A stretch of DNA of 8,697 bases from a bacterium CG2_30_54_10 (GTDB lineage: Bacteria > Muiribacteriota > Ozemobacteria > Ozemobacterales > Ozemobacteraceae). The position numbers were made by a program, and so were the translations under genes. The DNA lies in contig MNYA01000473.1 of the NCBI GenBank assembly GCA_001872985.1, positions 1 to 8,697 of the forward strand. The letters are read 5' to 3'. Positions 1-6,641 of this stretch are shown here, piece after piece. The notes under the pieces are model-generated. The model did no database searches. It was not told where the DNA came from and was given only the letters and a program-made list of their open reading frames with translations. How positions within the stretch are numbered: the first letter of the stretch is position 1; every line of letters begins with the position of its first letter.

Positions 1-2
1 GC

Positions 3-23
3 GACGCGGCAAGATGCCGCGTC
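3..23. repeat. perfect palindrome, 8-bp stem with 5-nt loop
   Basis: GACGCGGC at 3-10 pairs perfectly with GCCGCGTC at 16-23 around the loop AAGAT. No run of T follows on either strand, so it is not a standard terminator. The core plan (GGC, five bases, GCC) matches the two inner hairpins at 1227-1280, which suggests one family of dispersed intergenic palindromes. It lies at the very edge of the window, so its full extent is unknown. Confidence 0.6.
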
Positions 24-49
24 CACAATTTGGGGCAGAACCGAGAAAT

Positions 50-154
50 TTAGCGGACATTGTTAGTCGCGATCCTCACGATGGGCGAAGTGAATTCATT
101 CACGCGCCCCGCCTCCCATTGAAGTGTGCCTTGCGCCCTCTGTTCTGCTTTCAT
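50..154 (-). CDS. possible 34-aa micro-ORF inside the left repeat copy; unproven
   Basis: An ATG at 152-154 is preceded, after a 5-nt spacer, by GGAGG (complement of 160-164), the best Shine-Dalgarno match in the window. It opens a 34-codon frame that ends in TAA at 50-52. The peptide begins MKAEQRAQGTLQWEAGRV. It follows the stop of the prenyltransferase gene by about 57 bases, so it could be translated from the same transcript. Against it: most of the frame lies inside a diverged, hairpin-forming repeat, the peptide resembles nothing I know, and only the first codons are shared with the right repeat copy, where GTG replaces ATG. It may be a chance frame or a relic. Confidence 0.15.
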   Translation of the reverse strand: MKAEQRAQGTLQWEAGRVNEFTSPIVRIATNNVR

Positions 155-180
155 GATTTCCTCCGGACATTGAGATGATT
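83..180 (-). repeat. left copy of a dispersed ~100-bp structured intergenic repeat
   Basis: Read on the minus strand, this stretch aligns with 8553-8649. Both start with ATCATCTC(A/G)AT, continue through a purine-rich GG(A/G)GGAA stretch and (A/G)TGAA(A/G)GCAGA, then share GAGGGCGCAA exactly, and end with AATTCACTTCGC inside a hairpin. By eye about three quarters of the first 52 positions match, with small gaps. Here the terminal hairpin is GGGCG (83-87), GTGAAT (90-95), loop TC, ATTCAC (98-103), CGCCC (105-109). The right copy keeps the hairpin but uses a different stem sequence. It begins about 30 bases downstream of the prenyltransferase stop. Confidence 0.65.
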
Positions 181-210
181 CGAAAAATTTCCGATTTCAA
201 AAAGTTCCGT

Positions 211-1107
211 TCAACCGTGCGGTTCGGAAAAATATCCGAAAATCACAAGTAGCAGCCCGACTCCGAGCCACAGATGCCACGCAATAAATATCCCACGCCT
301 GGCCTCGGAAGAAGGCTTTTCGAAAAGAACCGCGAACCCCATTATCAGCAACGCCAGGGAAAAACCTCTGAAAATTGCCGCCCCGGCTTGGGATTTCATC
401 AGGTCGTTCAGTTGCAGAACAACAGCCAGTCCTCCGGTTCCGATCATTCCGGTTGCGGCTAGCAGCGTCACCCCACGATAGCCCAGCGCCTTGTACAAAT
501 TTGGATTCGGGCTATTCTCGTGATCTTCTTCCCACCAGATGCATAAGAGCGCAACATGCACGATCTGCCACAACCCCGAAAACCCCAGCACAAGAAGTGC
601 TGGAACCGCGTCCGGAATTTTTCCGGCAGCCTCCCATCCTAACATCGGCAGCAGGCACCCGGGCAAAGTCCCGGGAAAAGCCGCCAATCCATTTCTTGCC
701 TTGAGCGGCGTATAGATCAGGTTATACCAAGTCGCCCCCGCCAGACCCATCGCGGTAACTATCCAAGGCTGCTTCAGACAGAGAATGCTGAGACCTGCCA
801 CGAAAAAAAACAAACCCAGGCATAGAGCAAATCCCCGCCCGACCCTCCCTGATGGCAGGGGTCTGCCGCGAGTCCGCGCCATCAACGCATCGAGATCGCT
901 CTCCTGCCACTGATTTACCGCGGAACAACCTCCCGCGAGGAAACAAATTCCCAACAGCAACCACCAACCCGGCCGTGGGTCTCGCGGAGAGGCGCCGCAG
1001 AACGCGGCAAAGGACGCAAGGCCGATAAAAAAAGATGAAACTGGCTTGAGCAACCCGAGAATTCCGAGCAATCGCGACAAGGTAATTCCTTTGTTCGACA
1101 ATAACAC
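211..1107 (-). CDS. ctaB: UbiA-family prenyltransferase, probably protoheme IX farnesyltransferase (heme O synthase)
   Basis: This is an integral membrane prenyltransferase, 298 aa from the GTG at 1107 or 289 aa from the TTG at 1080. Enzymes of this type transfer the farnesyl group of farnesyl diphosphate to heme b, giving heme O for heme-copper oxidases. The first prenyl-diphosphate/Mg site is clear: N65-x3-E69-x-D71-x-D73-x2-M-x-RT-x2-RPLPSG, the CtaB version of the motif. YT-x-LK at 132-136 and GTLPG at 146-150 follow. The second site (WQ-x2-H at 180-184, then EEDHENSPNPNL) aligns with CtaB DYxxAGxPML but is diverged, with D195 kept. Eight or nine hydrophobic segments fit the family, as does the length. 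The TTG start is favoured because AAAGGA lies 6 nt upstream of it and the protein then begins about ten residues before the conserved KP. No oxidase or heme gene is adjacent, so another UbiA-family substrate remains possible. Confidence 0.82.
   Translation of the reverse strand: MLLSNKGITLSRLLGILGLLKPVSSFFIGLASFAAFCGASPRDPRPGWWLLLGICFLAGGCSAVNQWQESDLDALMARTRGRPLPSGRVGRGFALCLGLFFFVAGLSILCLKQPWIVTAMGLAGATWYNLIYTPLKARNGLAAFPGTLPGCLLPMLGWEAAGKIPDAVPALLVLGFSGLWQIVHVALLCIWWEEDHENSPNPNLYKALGYRGVTLLAATGMIGTGGLAVVLQLNDLMKSQAGAAIFRGFSLALLIMGFAVLFEKPSSEARRGIFIAWHLWLGVGLLLVIFGYFSEPHG
1087..1092 (-). promoter_or_regulatory. ribosome binding site favouring an internal TTG start for ctaB
   Basis: On the minus strand AAAGGA is followed by 6 nt and then TTG (1078-1080), which is codon 10 of the longest frame. 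The GTG at 1107 has only AT-rich DNA with no purine-rich Shine-Dalgarno stretch in front of it. The shorter protein begins MSRLLGILGLLKPVSSF, close to the usual N-terminus of CtaB proteins. Confidence 0.5.
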
Positions 1108-1175
1108 TTTGAACTTTGTGACTATTTAAGGCACTTGTTGGTCTCCCTCTTGCCCAGGATTAACAAAGAACTTAT

Positions 1176-1188
1176 CGCCCTTCGGGCG
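1176..1188. repeat. small GC-rich hairpin CGCCC-TTC-GGGCG
   Basis: CGCCC (1176-1180) and GGGCG (1184-1188) pair around a 3-nt loop. On the plus strand CTTTTG follows after a few bases, which is too weak and on the wrong strand for these genes to be a convincing terminator. It lies in the leader region upstream of the prenyltransferase, so it could be part of that 5' untranslated region or a repeat relic. No function can be assigned. Confidence 0.35.
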
Positions 1189-1226
1189 GACTTTTGATGT
1201 GTGACCTTCGCGCAATTTGGCGGCAC

Positions 1227-1280
1227 AAAGTGGCAGCGGCTTCCAGCCGCTGCGCGGAGGCTTCCCGCCTCCGCCACTTT
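1227..1280. repeat. perfect three-way-junction palindrome between helicase and ctaB
   Basis: An outer 8-bp stem, AAAGTGGC (1227-1234) with GCCACTTT (1273-1280), encloses two hairpins: AGCGGC (1235-1240)/GCCGCT (1246-1251) with loop TTCCA, and GGAGGC (1256-1261)/GCCTCC (1267-1272) with loop TTCCC. All three stems are perfect, and both hairpins can extend by one pair by competing with the outer stem. It begins about 43 bases past the helicase stop. Only TTT follows on the minus strand, so it is not a classical intrinsic terminator, but it could protect the helicase mRNA 3' end. The GGC-5nt-GCC plan matches the palindrome at 3-23. Confidence 0.7.
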
Positions 1281-1322
1281 TCGGGCATTCACCACCAAAA
1301 TACAATTTCCTAAGAGGTCAAG

Positions 1323-4300
1323 TTACTTTCGGGAAAAGATAACTCGAAATAGTGGAATCTCCCAATCTTCGCGCTGCAGGTTATAGTGGGTTTCAGGGGA
1401 CTCGTCGATTCGGCAACGGGAAACAATAGCGTAGCATCGGGCTTCGATGGGCTGCCAGCCCCCGAATTCCGTCGCGAGTCTTTCCTGGCCCTTCTTCGAG
1501 AGGCGGCAGATCTCGACTCCTTCGACGGTAATGGCTGCCCCGACCAGGCATCCCACCATATCGTATTCCATTTTGGCGATGACTTCGGCGATCCGCTCGT
1601 GATCTGCATTCCTGGCAGCGAAGGAAACATGCACGTCCCTCAGGCCCAACTCCCAAACGCGAAAACAACCGAGAGCATCCTCGACCTCGCCGGTCCAGTC
1701 AATTGGCTTTTCGTGAGAAAAGAGATCGCGGGCAACGGAACCTGGGGTATCCGTTCCAATGATGGAAAGAGCCTTCTGGGCGCGGGTCATTGCCACATAG
1801 GCAACCCGGCAATCATCCGGTCGGAAACGTAAGCCTTGCGGCACCACGATCGCGGCAGGAAACTCCAAGCCTTTGGCTGCATGCATGGTGACCAGGGTGA
1901 TTCGCCCGGGCCGCCGAAGTTCGCCCAGCCGAAGCTCCCGGCCGACATCATAGACGAAATGCTGGAAGTCCTTGGGCGTCGGGCGTCGGTTTTCTTCCAG
2001 ATAATCGTCGACCAGGCGATCGATCAGGTTTTCCCAGGGGTTTTCTGGATTCCTGACAGGATTACGGGCTTGCGACACGGCATCCCGAAACCGGGCAGAA
2101 GTCATCTCATCCGCGGGCAAGCTATCCATGAAACAGATCAGTCGATGGATTTCCCGAACCTTCGGAAGGTACAATTCCATCCGCTTGATGAGATGAGTTG
2201 AAATCCCGCGGAGCTCCAGAATGAATTTCAACCGGAAAAGGTCAGCATTCTGGAAAGCAAGTATGGCAATCTCCTCACAAGCGAAATCCTCCCCACGCCA
2301 GCGTTCGATCTCCGCGAGTATGGCCGCATCAAGATGATCCGCGGACGGAACACGAACGACCACCGGCGCTCGGTTGTTCTCTGGCAGCAGTTGTCCGGCT
2401 TTTCCGGACAAAAGGTGAACCCCTTTCTTCATTCGGTTGGGAAGCCTCTGGATGAAGCGCTCACAGAACGACGTGATCGGTTCCGAAGAACGGTAGTTGG
2501 TCAGCAACCGATGGGTGGTTGGCTTGTAATCCTCCTCGAACCGTCGGATGAACTTTACATCTGAACCATTCCATGCGTAAATGTTCTGATCGTCATCCCC
2601 GACGGCCAGAAGCCGCACTTCCCGCTCTGCTTCAGGTTCATCCTTGCGGGCCAGCAGAGCGATCATCCGGTATTGATCCTCGTTGATGTCCTGGTACTCG
2701 TCGACCAGAATGTAGCGAACGCGGCTTACCAACCCATCAGTCACGGCATCCCGGCCTTCTCCTTTCACCGCTTCCAGGGCTTTCACGGCATCCTTCACAA
2801 TATTCTGCATGAGGGTTTCCTGGCCGAGAGCCAAAACCTGCCTGGAAGGAACGGCCAGAGAACGGCTTGCGATCCGGAGAGCCAGACCGTGGTAGGTGCA
2901 GACGAAAATGCGCCCGCTGTCCCTTCCAAGGAGTTCTCGCAATCGCAGCCGGATCTCCAGAACGGTCGAGCGGTTGAAGGCAACGACGAGGATGCCTCCC
3001 CAGGGAACGCGCTGAACCCGAACCAGCCAGGCCGCGCGATGAACGAGCGATTTGGTCTTTCCGCTCCCCGGCCCCGCGAGGATCAGGATGTTCTTGGTCT
3101 TCCCCTCGGAAACGATGGCCTGCTGAGCTTCCGAAAGAGCGAACTCGGGTTCCACCTCCTGCCCCACCCGTGGCGACTTGCCAATGATGCGGGCCAAGCT
3201 CTCTTCACCGGTAGGATAGTGCAACGTCTCTTTTCGCCGCTGGAAATAGCTATCGTAAAACTCCTGGCGGGGCAGGGAAAAATAATCATGGACCATGGTC
3301 ATTGCGTCATCGATGTTGCTCTTGCCGAACTCGGCGTACTGGCCCATCACATGAATCTGTGCGATTTTCTCGTCGAAGAAATCTTCGAGAGATCGACAAT
3401 CCTTCGCTGTAGGGGGTGAGCACCCGTCCTTCATTTTCAAGGTCAAGGCCGGCCGAAACACCGAAAGGCCGTTCTGAACGGTCAGCGCTTTGGTGTCATC
3501 AAGGGAAAGAAAGACGGTCTTGACGGCCGAAAAACTCTGCATGCCCAACCGCGGAGGCTCCATTGCCGGAAGGAAGGCTTCCATTTCCTCAACAGTGAAT
3601 TCGACCCGAATGTCCCGGCCTTGCCGCTGACATTTTGAGCGGAGCGCTTCGAGAAAGGCCTGGCCGACCTTTTGCCGATAGGGAATAAACTTTCGGATCT
3701 CGTCGGGCGATTTCCGCCGAGTGATTGAACATCGGTCGGAACCTAGGGAAATGAATGAAATCAAAGCGTCGCGCCGCCAGATCTTTAACAGCGGGAACAG
3801 ATCCTTCGCACGGACCTCTGCCAATGCCGGATCACGCGCAAGGCAAGTGGCCGCAATCCGGATGTCGAGCGTGCTGGACTCTTTGGTTGCCCAATCCTCG
3901 GAGTTGTCGAGGTGCTCCAGCAGTCGGCTTTCGAGTTTGCCGAACCAACTCCACCGTGCGCTGGAATCATCGGGCGTCGCCGGAAGATTGTTGAACAGGG
4001 CAGTGCAGTGGATGGAATGGGAAATCAGTCCAACCTTCCGCATTTCTCGCAGCAAGGAAATGAGCTTTTCGGCGCTCTGACCGAGCTTTCCGGAGAGGGC
4101 ATCGGTGTTCAGAAGATCATCGGCATTTGCCAGGTAGAGAACCTGCAGAAGTCGGCCCCATTCGGTGACGACATGCGGGGGAAGGCCGAGGGTCCGAACC
4201 TTTTCAAGTGCGGCCTCCAGCGTTGGGGGGACAGGTTTGGCCTCGATAACCGAAGTGCGGTTCCAGGAACGCTCAAGGCGATTCAGTTTTTCCAGCCAGG

Positions 4301-6446
4301 AAATGGCGATCTTTACCTTCGTGTCAGCTTTGGAATCCTGGGCATCGATTGATTCCGTGGTGGTTTCCTCCTCGCGAAGGATCTCTCCGGTCGTCCGGAC
4401 AATCTCTCCATGACCGGGGCCTGCCTTCTGTTTGCGTGCCAGATTCCTGATTCCACGGAAGATACCGACCAGGTCGCCGTACCCGATGCGGCTGTCCATG
4501 CAGAGCTGAAACTGAAGCTCGAGATCCTCCGCGGAGAAAATCAAATGGCAATGAGCCTCTTTCTGGTCGCGGCCTGCGCGGCCTGCTTCCTGGAGATAGT
4601 TCTCGAGGGAGCCTGGAACCTCCATGTGAATCACGACCCGCACGTCAGCCTTGTCTACGCCCATGCCGAAGGCATTGGTGGCGCACATTACCTGAAGCCT
4701 GCCGGCAAGGAAATCCTCCTGTACACGGCGTTTGTCATCCGGAGTTCGCCCTCCGTGGAAAAACTCAGCGGAAAACCCCGCCCCCTGTAGATGCCTGGCC
4801 AACTGCTCGGCGCCCTTGCGGGTTGCTGTGAAAAGAATCGCGCCGCCACCATCACTCAGACCTTCTTTCAGAATCGCCATGGAAAGATCCAGCTTGGAAA
4901 AACAGTTGAAATTGTCCGGGGTTTCTTTTCCGGGGCCGAGGAGGTGAACATGGAATTGAAGGTTCGGCCGTTCCGCGCCCCCGATGAAGGGTTTCAATTC
5001 CTTGCCGGCTTCCTGGCGGAAATACTCGGTGATCTCATCGATCGCATCGGGCTTGGCAGTGGCGGTAAAACAGGCGATCGGTGGCATCCGAGCGTCATTG
5101 CCCAGCAGTTTCCTCAGAAAAGAACATAGATACAGGTAGTCAGGCCGGAAATCGTGACCCCACTTCGACAGGCAATGAGCTTCGTCGACGACCACCAAGC
5201 CCACTTCCCGCTGTGCGAGCGTGTCTCGGAACGATCGGTTACGCATTTGCTCCGGGGCTGCCCACAGAATGTCGATGTCACCGAGAGCGATCTTTTCCAT
5301 GGTTTCAGCACGTTCGAAAAGGGAAAGAAGGCCGTTGATCGCCCCCACGTTCGCGAGGCCTCTGCGAAGAAGGGCATCGACCTGATCCTTCATCAGCGAC
5401 TGTAATGGCGAGACGATCAGGGTCAGCAGGTTCCTCTGCCGCGCCAGCATGAGCGCAGGAAGCTGATAGCAAAGCGATTTCCCGCCTCCTGTGGGCAGAA
5501 CCACCAGACAATCCTGGCCTTGCAGAATGGTCTCGACAATGGTCTTTTGGGTGACCACCTCCGGGTTTTCCATGACCGAACGGAATTCAGGAAAGCCGAA
5601 ATACCGCTTAAGGGCTTCATCAGGTGAAAAATTTTCATTGCAGTAAGAGCATTCTCCGCAGGGTATCTGCCGCAAACGTTGTAGATACGCGGTCGTCCGT
5701 GGGAAGGTATGAACCACCCATGGCGCAAGGCGGGAAGTGCCGCCGGCTACGGAAAGCCAGGCAACCGCCATCGCCGCGGAAATCCAATCAGGTGCGCTCT
5801 CCGGGGAGCTTTCAGAAAATTCAGAAAATTCAGGAAATTCGACCAGTTGCTTCCTGCAAGCCTTTTCGGCGAACCGTTCACGAATCTGCTGTCGGGCATC
5901 GTCAACCGGAAGGGCCTGCACTCCGGTAAATTCCTGCATGGCCAGAACTCCGCCTCGCGCTCGCGAGTCTTGCGCGAGAAGAGCGAGGTAGACCGGAAGA
6001 AGTGGATCGTTACGCAGGATCTGAACCTGTTCCCGAAAAAGTCCAAACGCCTCCACGGAATCCCGAAGAGGGTCGTTTCTGCTCGATTCGGTAGGTTTGT
6101 AGCCTTTCCAAAGGCGATGATAGGGGTGCCTGGGAAAAGCCAGTGGGGAAAGAAGCAGCGTATCGATGCCAGGCAGGGAATTGATCGGGTTGTCAGGGTC
6201 ATGCTCTCGGAGCCAGGGAAGATCATGGAAGATGAGATTATGCCCAAGGACGAACCGCGCTCCACGAGAGTATTCACCCATTTCGCATAGGACGGTTTGC
6301 GGGTCGGTCAGGGTTCCGGAACGCTTGAATGGCTCTCGCCCCTGCCGGAAAGCGCCTGCTACCAGCAGAGCTTTCGAAACCGGATGGATCTCGAGGTCAA
6401 CGGCGACAATCTCTCCGAGCAGATCGGAAGGAAGTTCGTCTTCCAT
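1323..6446 (-). CDS. exonuclease-RecQ-UvrD fusion helicase
   Basis: This 1707-aa protein is predicted to unwind and trim DNA in repair or recombination. Residues 1-170 are a DEDD 3'-5' exonuclease-like fold: D17-x-E19, GHN (68-70) with D75, IDT at 94-96, ND-x3-D129. A CGECSYC knuckle (263-269) comes next. The RecQ core (about 278-670) has Walker A TGGGKS (319-324), DEAH (421-424), TATA (461-464), GMGVDKAD (594-601) and QEAGRAGRD (619-627). The usual RQC four-cysteine zinc site is absent after it. Residues 740-815 look like a winged helix; 830-1090 are unassigned. The UvrD core (about 1100-1570) has AGPGSGKT (1124-1131), TYHG (1184-1187), DEYQD (1249-1253), GDDDQNIYAWNG (1283-1294), NYRS, MHAAKGLEF (1521-1529) and YVAMTRA (1550-1556). 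Residues 1580-1707 form a family-specific tail. The ATG at 6446 lies 16 codons before the first exonuclease motif; AAGGA is 13 nt upstream, which is rather far. I recall similar long proteins labelled RecQ in other bacteria, none with a defined role. It stands alone between gaps. Confidence 0.93.
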   Translation of the reverse strand: MEDELPSDLLGEIVAVDLEIHPVSKALLVAGAFRQGREPFKRSGTLTDPQTVLCEMGEYSRGARFVLGHNLIFHDLPWLREHDPDNPINSLPGIDTLLLSPLAFPRHPYHRLWKGYKPTESSRNDPLRDSVEAFGLFREQVQILRNDPLLPVYLALLAQDSRARGGVLAMQEFTGVQALPVDDARQQIRERFAEKACRKQLVEFPEFSEFSESSPESAPDWISAAMAVAWLSVAGGTSRLAPWVVHTFPRTTAYLQRLRQIPCGECSYCNENFSPDEALKRYFGFPEFRSVMENPEVVTQKTIVETILQGQDCLVVLPTGGGKSLCYQLPALMLARQRNLLTLIVSPLQSLMKDQVDALLRRGLANVGAINGLLSLFERAETMEKIALGDIDILWAAPEQMRNRSFRDTLAQREVGLVVVDEAHCLSKWGHDFRPDYLYLCSFLRKLLGNDARMPPIACFTATAKPDAIDEITEYFRQEAGKELKPFIGGAERPNLQFHVHLLGPGKETPDNFNCFSKLDLSMAILKEGLSDGGGAILFTATRKGAEQLARHLQGAGFSAEFFHGGRTPDDKRRVQEDFLAGRLQVMCATNAFGMGVDKADVRVVIHMEVPGSLENYLQEAGRAGRDQKEAHCHLIFSAEDLELQFQLCMDSRIGYGDLVGIFRGIRNLARKQKAGPGHGEIVRTTGEILREEETTTESIDAQDSKADTKVKIAISWLEKLNRLERSWNRTSVIEAKPVPPTLEAALEKVRTLGLPPHVVTEWGRLLQVLYLANADDLLNTDALSGKLGQSAEKLISLLREMRKVGLISHSIHCTALFNNLPATPDDSSARWSWFGKLESRLLEHLDNSEDWATKESSTLDIRIAATCLARDPALAEVRAKDLFPLLKIWRRDALISFISLGSDRCSITRRKSPDEIRKFIPYRQKVGQAFLEALRSKCQRQGRDIRVEFTVEEMEAFLPAMEPPRLGMQSFSAVKTVFLSLDDTKALTVQNGLSVFRPALTLKMKDGCSPPTAKDCRSLEDFFDEKIAQIHVMGQYAEFGKSNIDDAMTMVHDYFSLPRQEFYDSYFQRRKETLHYPTGEESLARIIGKSPRVGQEVEPEFALSEAQQAIVSEGKTKNILILAGPGSGKTKSLVHRAAWLVRVQRVPWGGILVVAFNRSTVLEIRLRLRELLGRDSGRIFVCTYHGLALRIASRSLAVPSRQVLALGQETLMQNIVKDAVKALEAVKGEGRDAVTDGLVSRVRYILVDEYQDINEDQYRMIALLARKDEPEAEREVRLLAVGDDDQNIYAWNGSDVKFIRRFEEDYKPTTHRLLTNYRSSEPITSFCERFIQRLPNRMKKGVHLLSGKAGQLLPENNRAPVVVRVPSADHLDAAILAEIERWRGEDFACEEIAILAFQNADLFRLKFILELRGISTHLIKRMELYLPKVREIHRLICFMDSLPADEMTSARFRDAVSQARNPVRNPENPWENLIDRLVDDYLEENRRPTPKDFQHFVYDVGRELRLGELRRPGRITLVTMHAAKGLEFPAAIVVPQGLRFRPDDCRVAYVAMTRAQKALSIIGTDTPGSVARDLFSHEKPIDWTGEVEDALGCFRVWELGLRDVHVSFAARNADHERIAEVIAKMEYDMVGCLVGAAITVEGVEICRLSKKGQERLATEFGGWQPIEARCYAIVSRCRIDESPETHYNLQREDWEIPLFRVIFSRK
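5811..5837. repeat. 9-bp tandem repeat, three copies, inside the helicase gene
   Basis: On the plus strand the unit TTCAGAAAA occurs twice and TTCAGGAAA once, end to end, followed by a partial TTC. Nine bases keep the frame, so it encodes the tripeptide series FPE-FSE-FSE on the minus strand (within residues 203-212). It lies in the acidic, low-complexity linker between the exonuclease-like domain and the cysteine knuckle, where a change in copy number should be tolerated. Confidence 0.75.
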
Positions 6447-6473
6447 TGCGGTTAGGTAATCCTTGAAAATCCC

Positions 6474-6612
6474 TGGTAGTGTCCCATGCTAACTCATATC
6501 TCCGCTTAAACCGTGATTTGAAAAGCTTTCGCGGCCAACTTTTCCACGCCCTTGAAAGCTTATCGGCAAAAGGCTCAGGGCATGTATCTTAAGTAAGTTC
6601 GGGACACCACCC
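6474..6612. repeat. possible 139-bp inverted-repeat element, maybe an IS or MITE relic
   Basis: The plus-strand sequence TGGTAGTGTCCCATGCTAACT (6474-6494, shown up to its 21st base) matches the complement of 6592-6612 at about 15 of 21 positions, including GTGTCCC exactly. The interior has no coding frame of note; it contains AAAGCTTT near 6521 and a second AAGCTT near 6556. I see no clear target-site duplication. It fills most of the gap between the substrate-binding protein and the helicase, so it would form part of the helicase leader region. The match could be chance. Confidence 0.25.
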
Positions 6613-6615
6613 GAA
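6598..6615 (-). terminator. weak hairpin terminator after the substrate-binding protein gene
   Basis: TTCGGG and CCCGAA form a 6-bp stem with a 6-nt loop, beginning 27 bases after the TGA stop at 6642-6644. On the minus strand it is followed by CTTACTT, a poor U tract; on the plus strand by ATTCTTAT. The position is right for ending the transcript, but the strength is doubtful. It overlaps the right end of the inverted-repeat pair noted at 6474-6612. Confidence 0.35.
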
Positions 6616-6641
6616 ATTCTTATCGTGCCATGATGGATCGA

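Noticed and set aside
1108..1322. tRNA or small RNA gene in the palindromic gap
   Set aside because: The three-stem fold at 1227-1280 lacks tRNA arms of the right size, a T-loop GTTC sequence and a CCA-type acceptor; no tRNA features were seen in any gap.
2673..3419. 248-codon open frame on the plus strand
   Set aside because: It lies wholly antisense to the UvrD/RecQ fusion, whose frame is proven by dense motifs. The antisense translation shows no recognisable motif, so it is a by-product of codon bias.
1323..6446. The fusion helicase as part of a phage-defence system
   Set aside because: Helicase-nuclease fusions occur in defence, but there is no methylase, toxin, sensor or other defence partner beside it, and its neighbours are a transport receptor and a heme-pathway enzyme. 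A repair role is simpler; defence remains untested.
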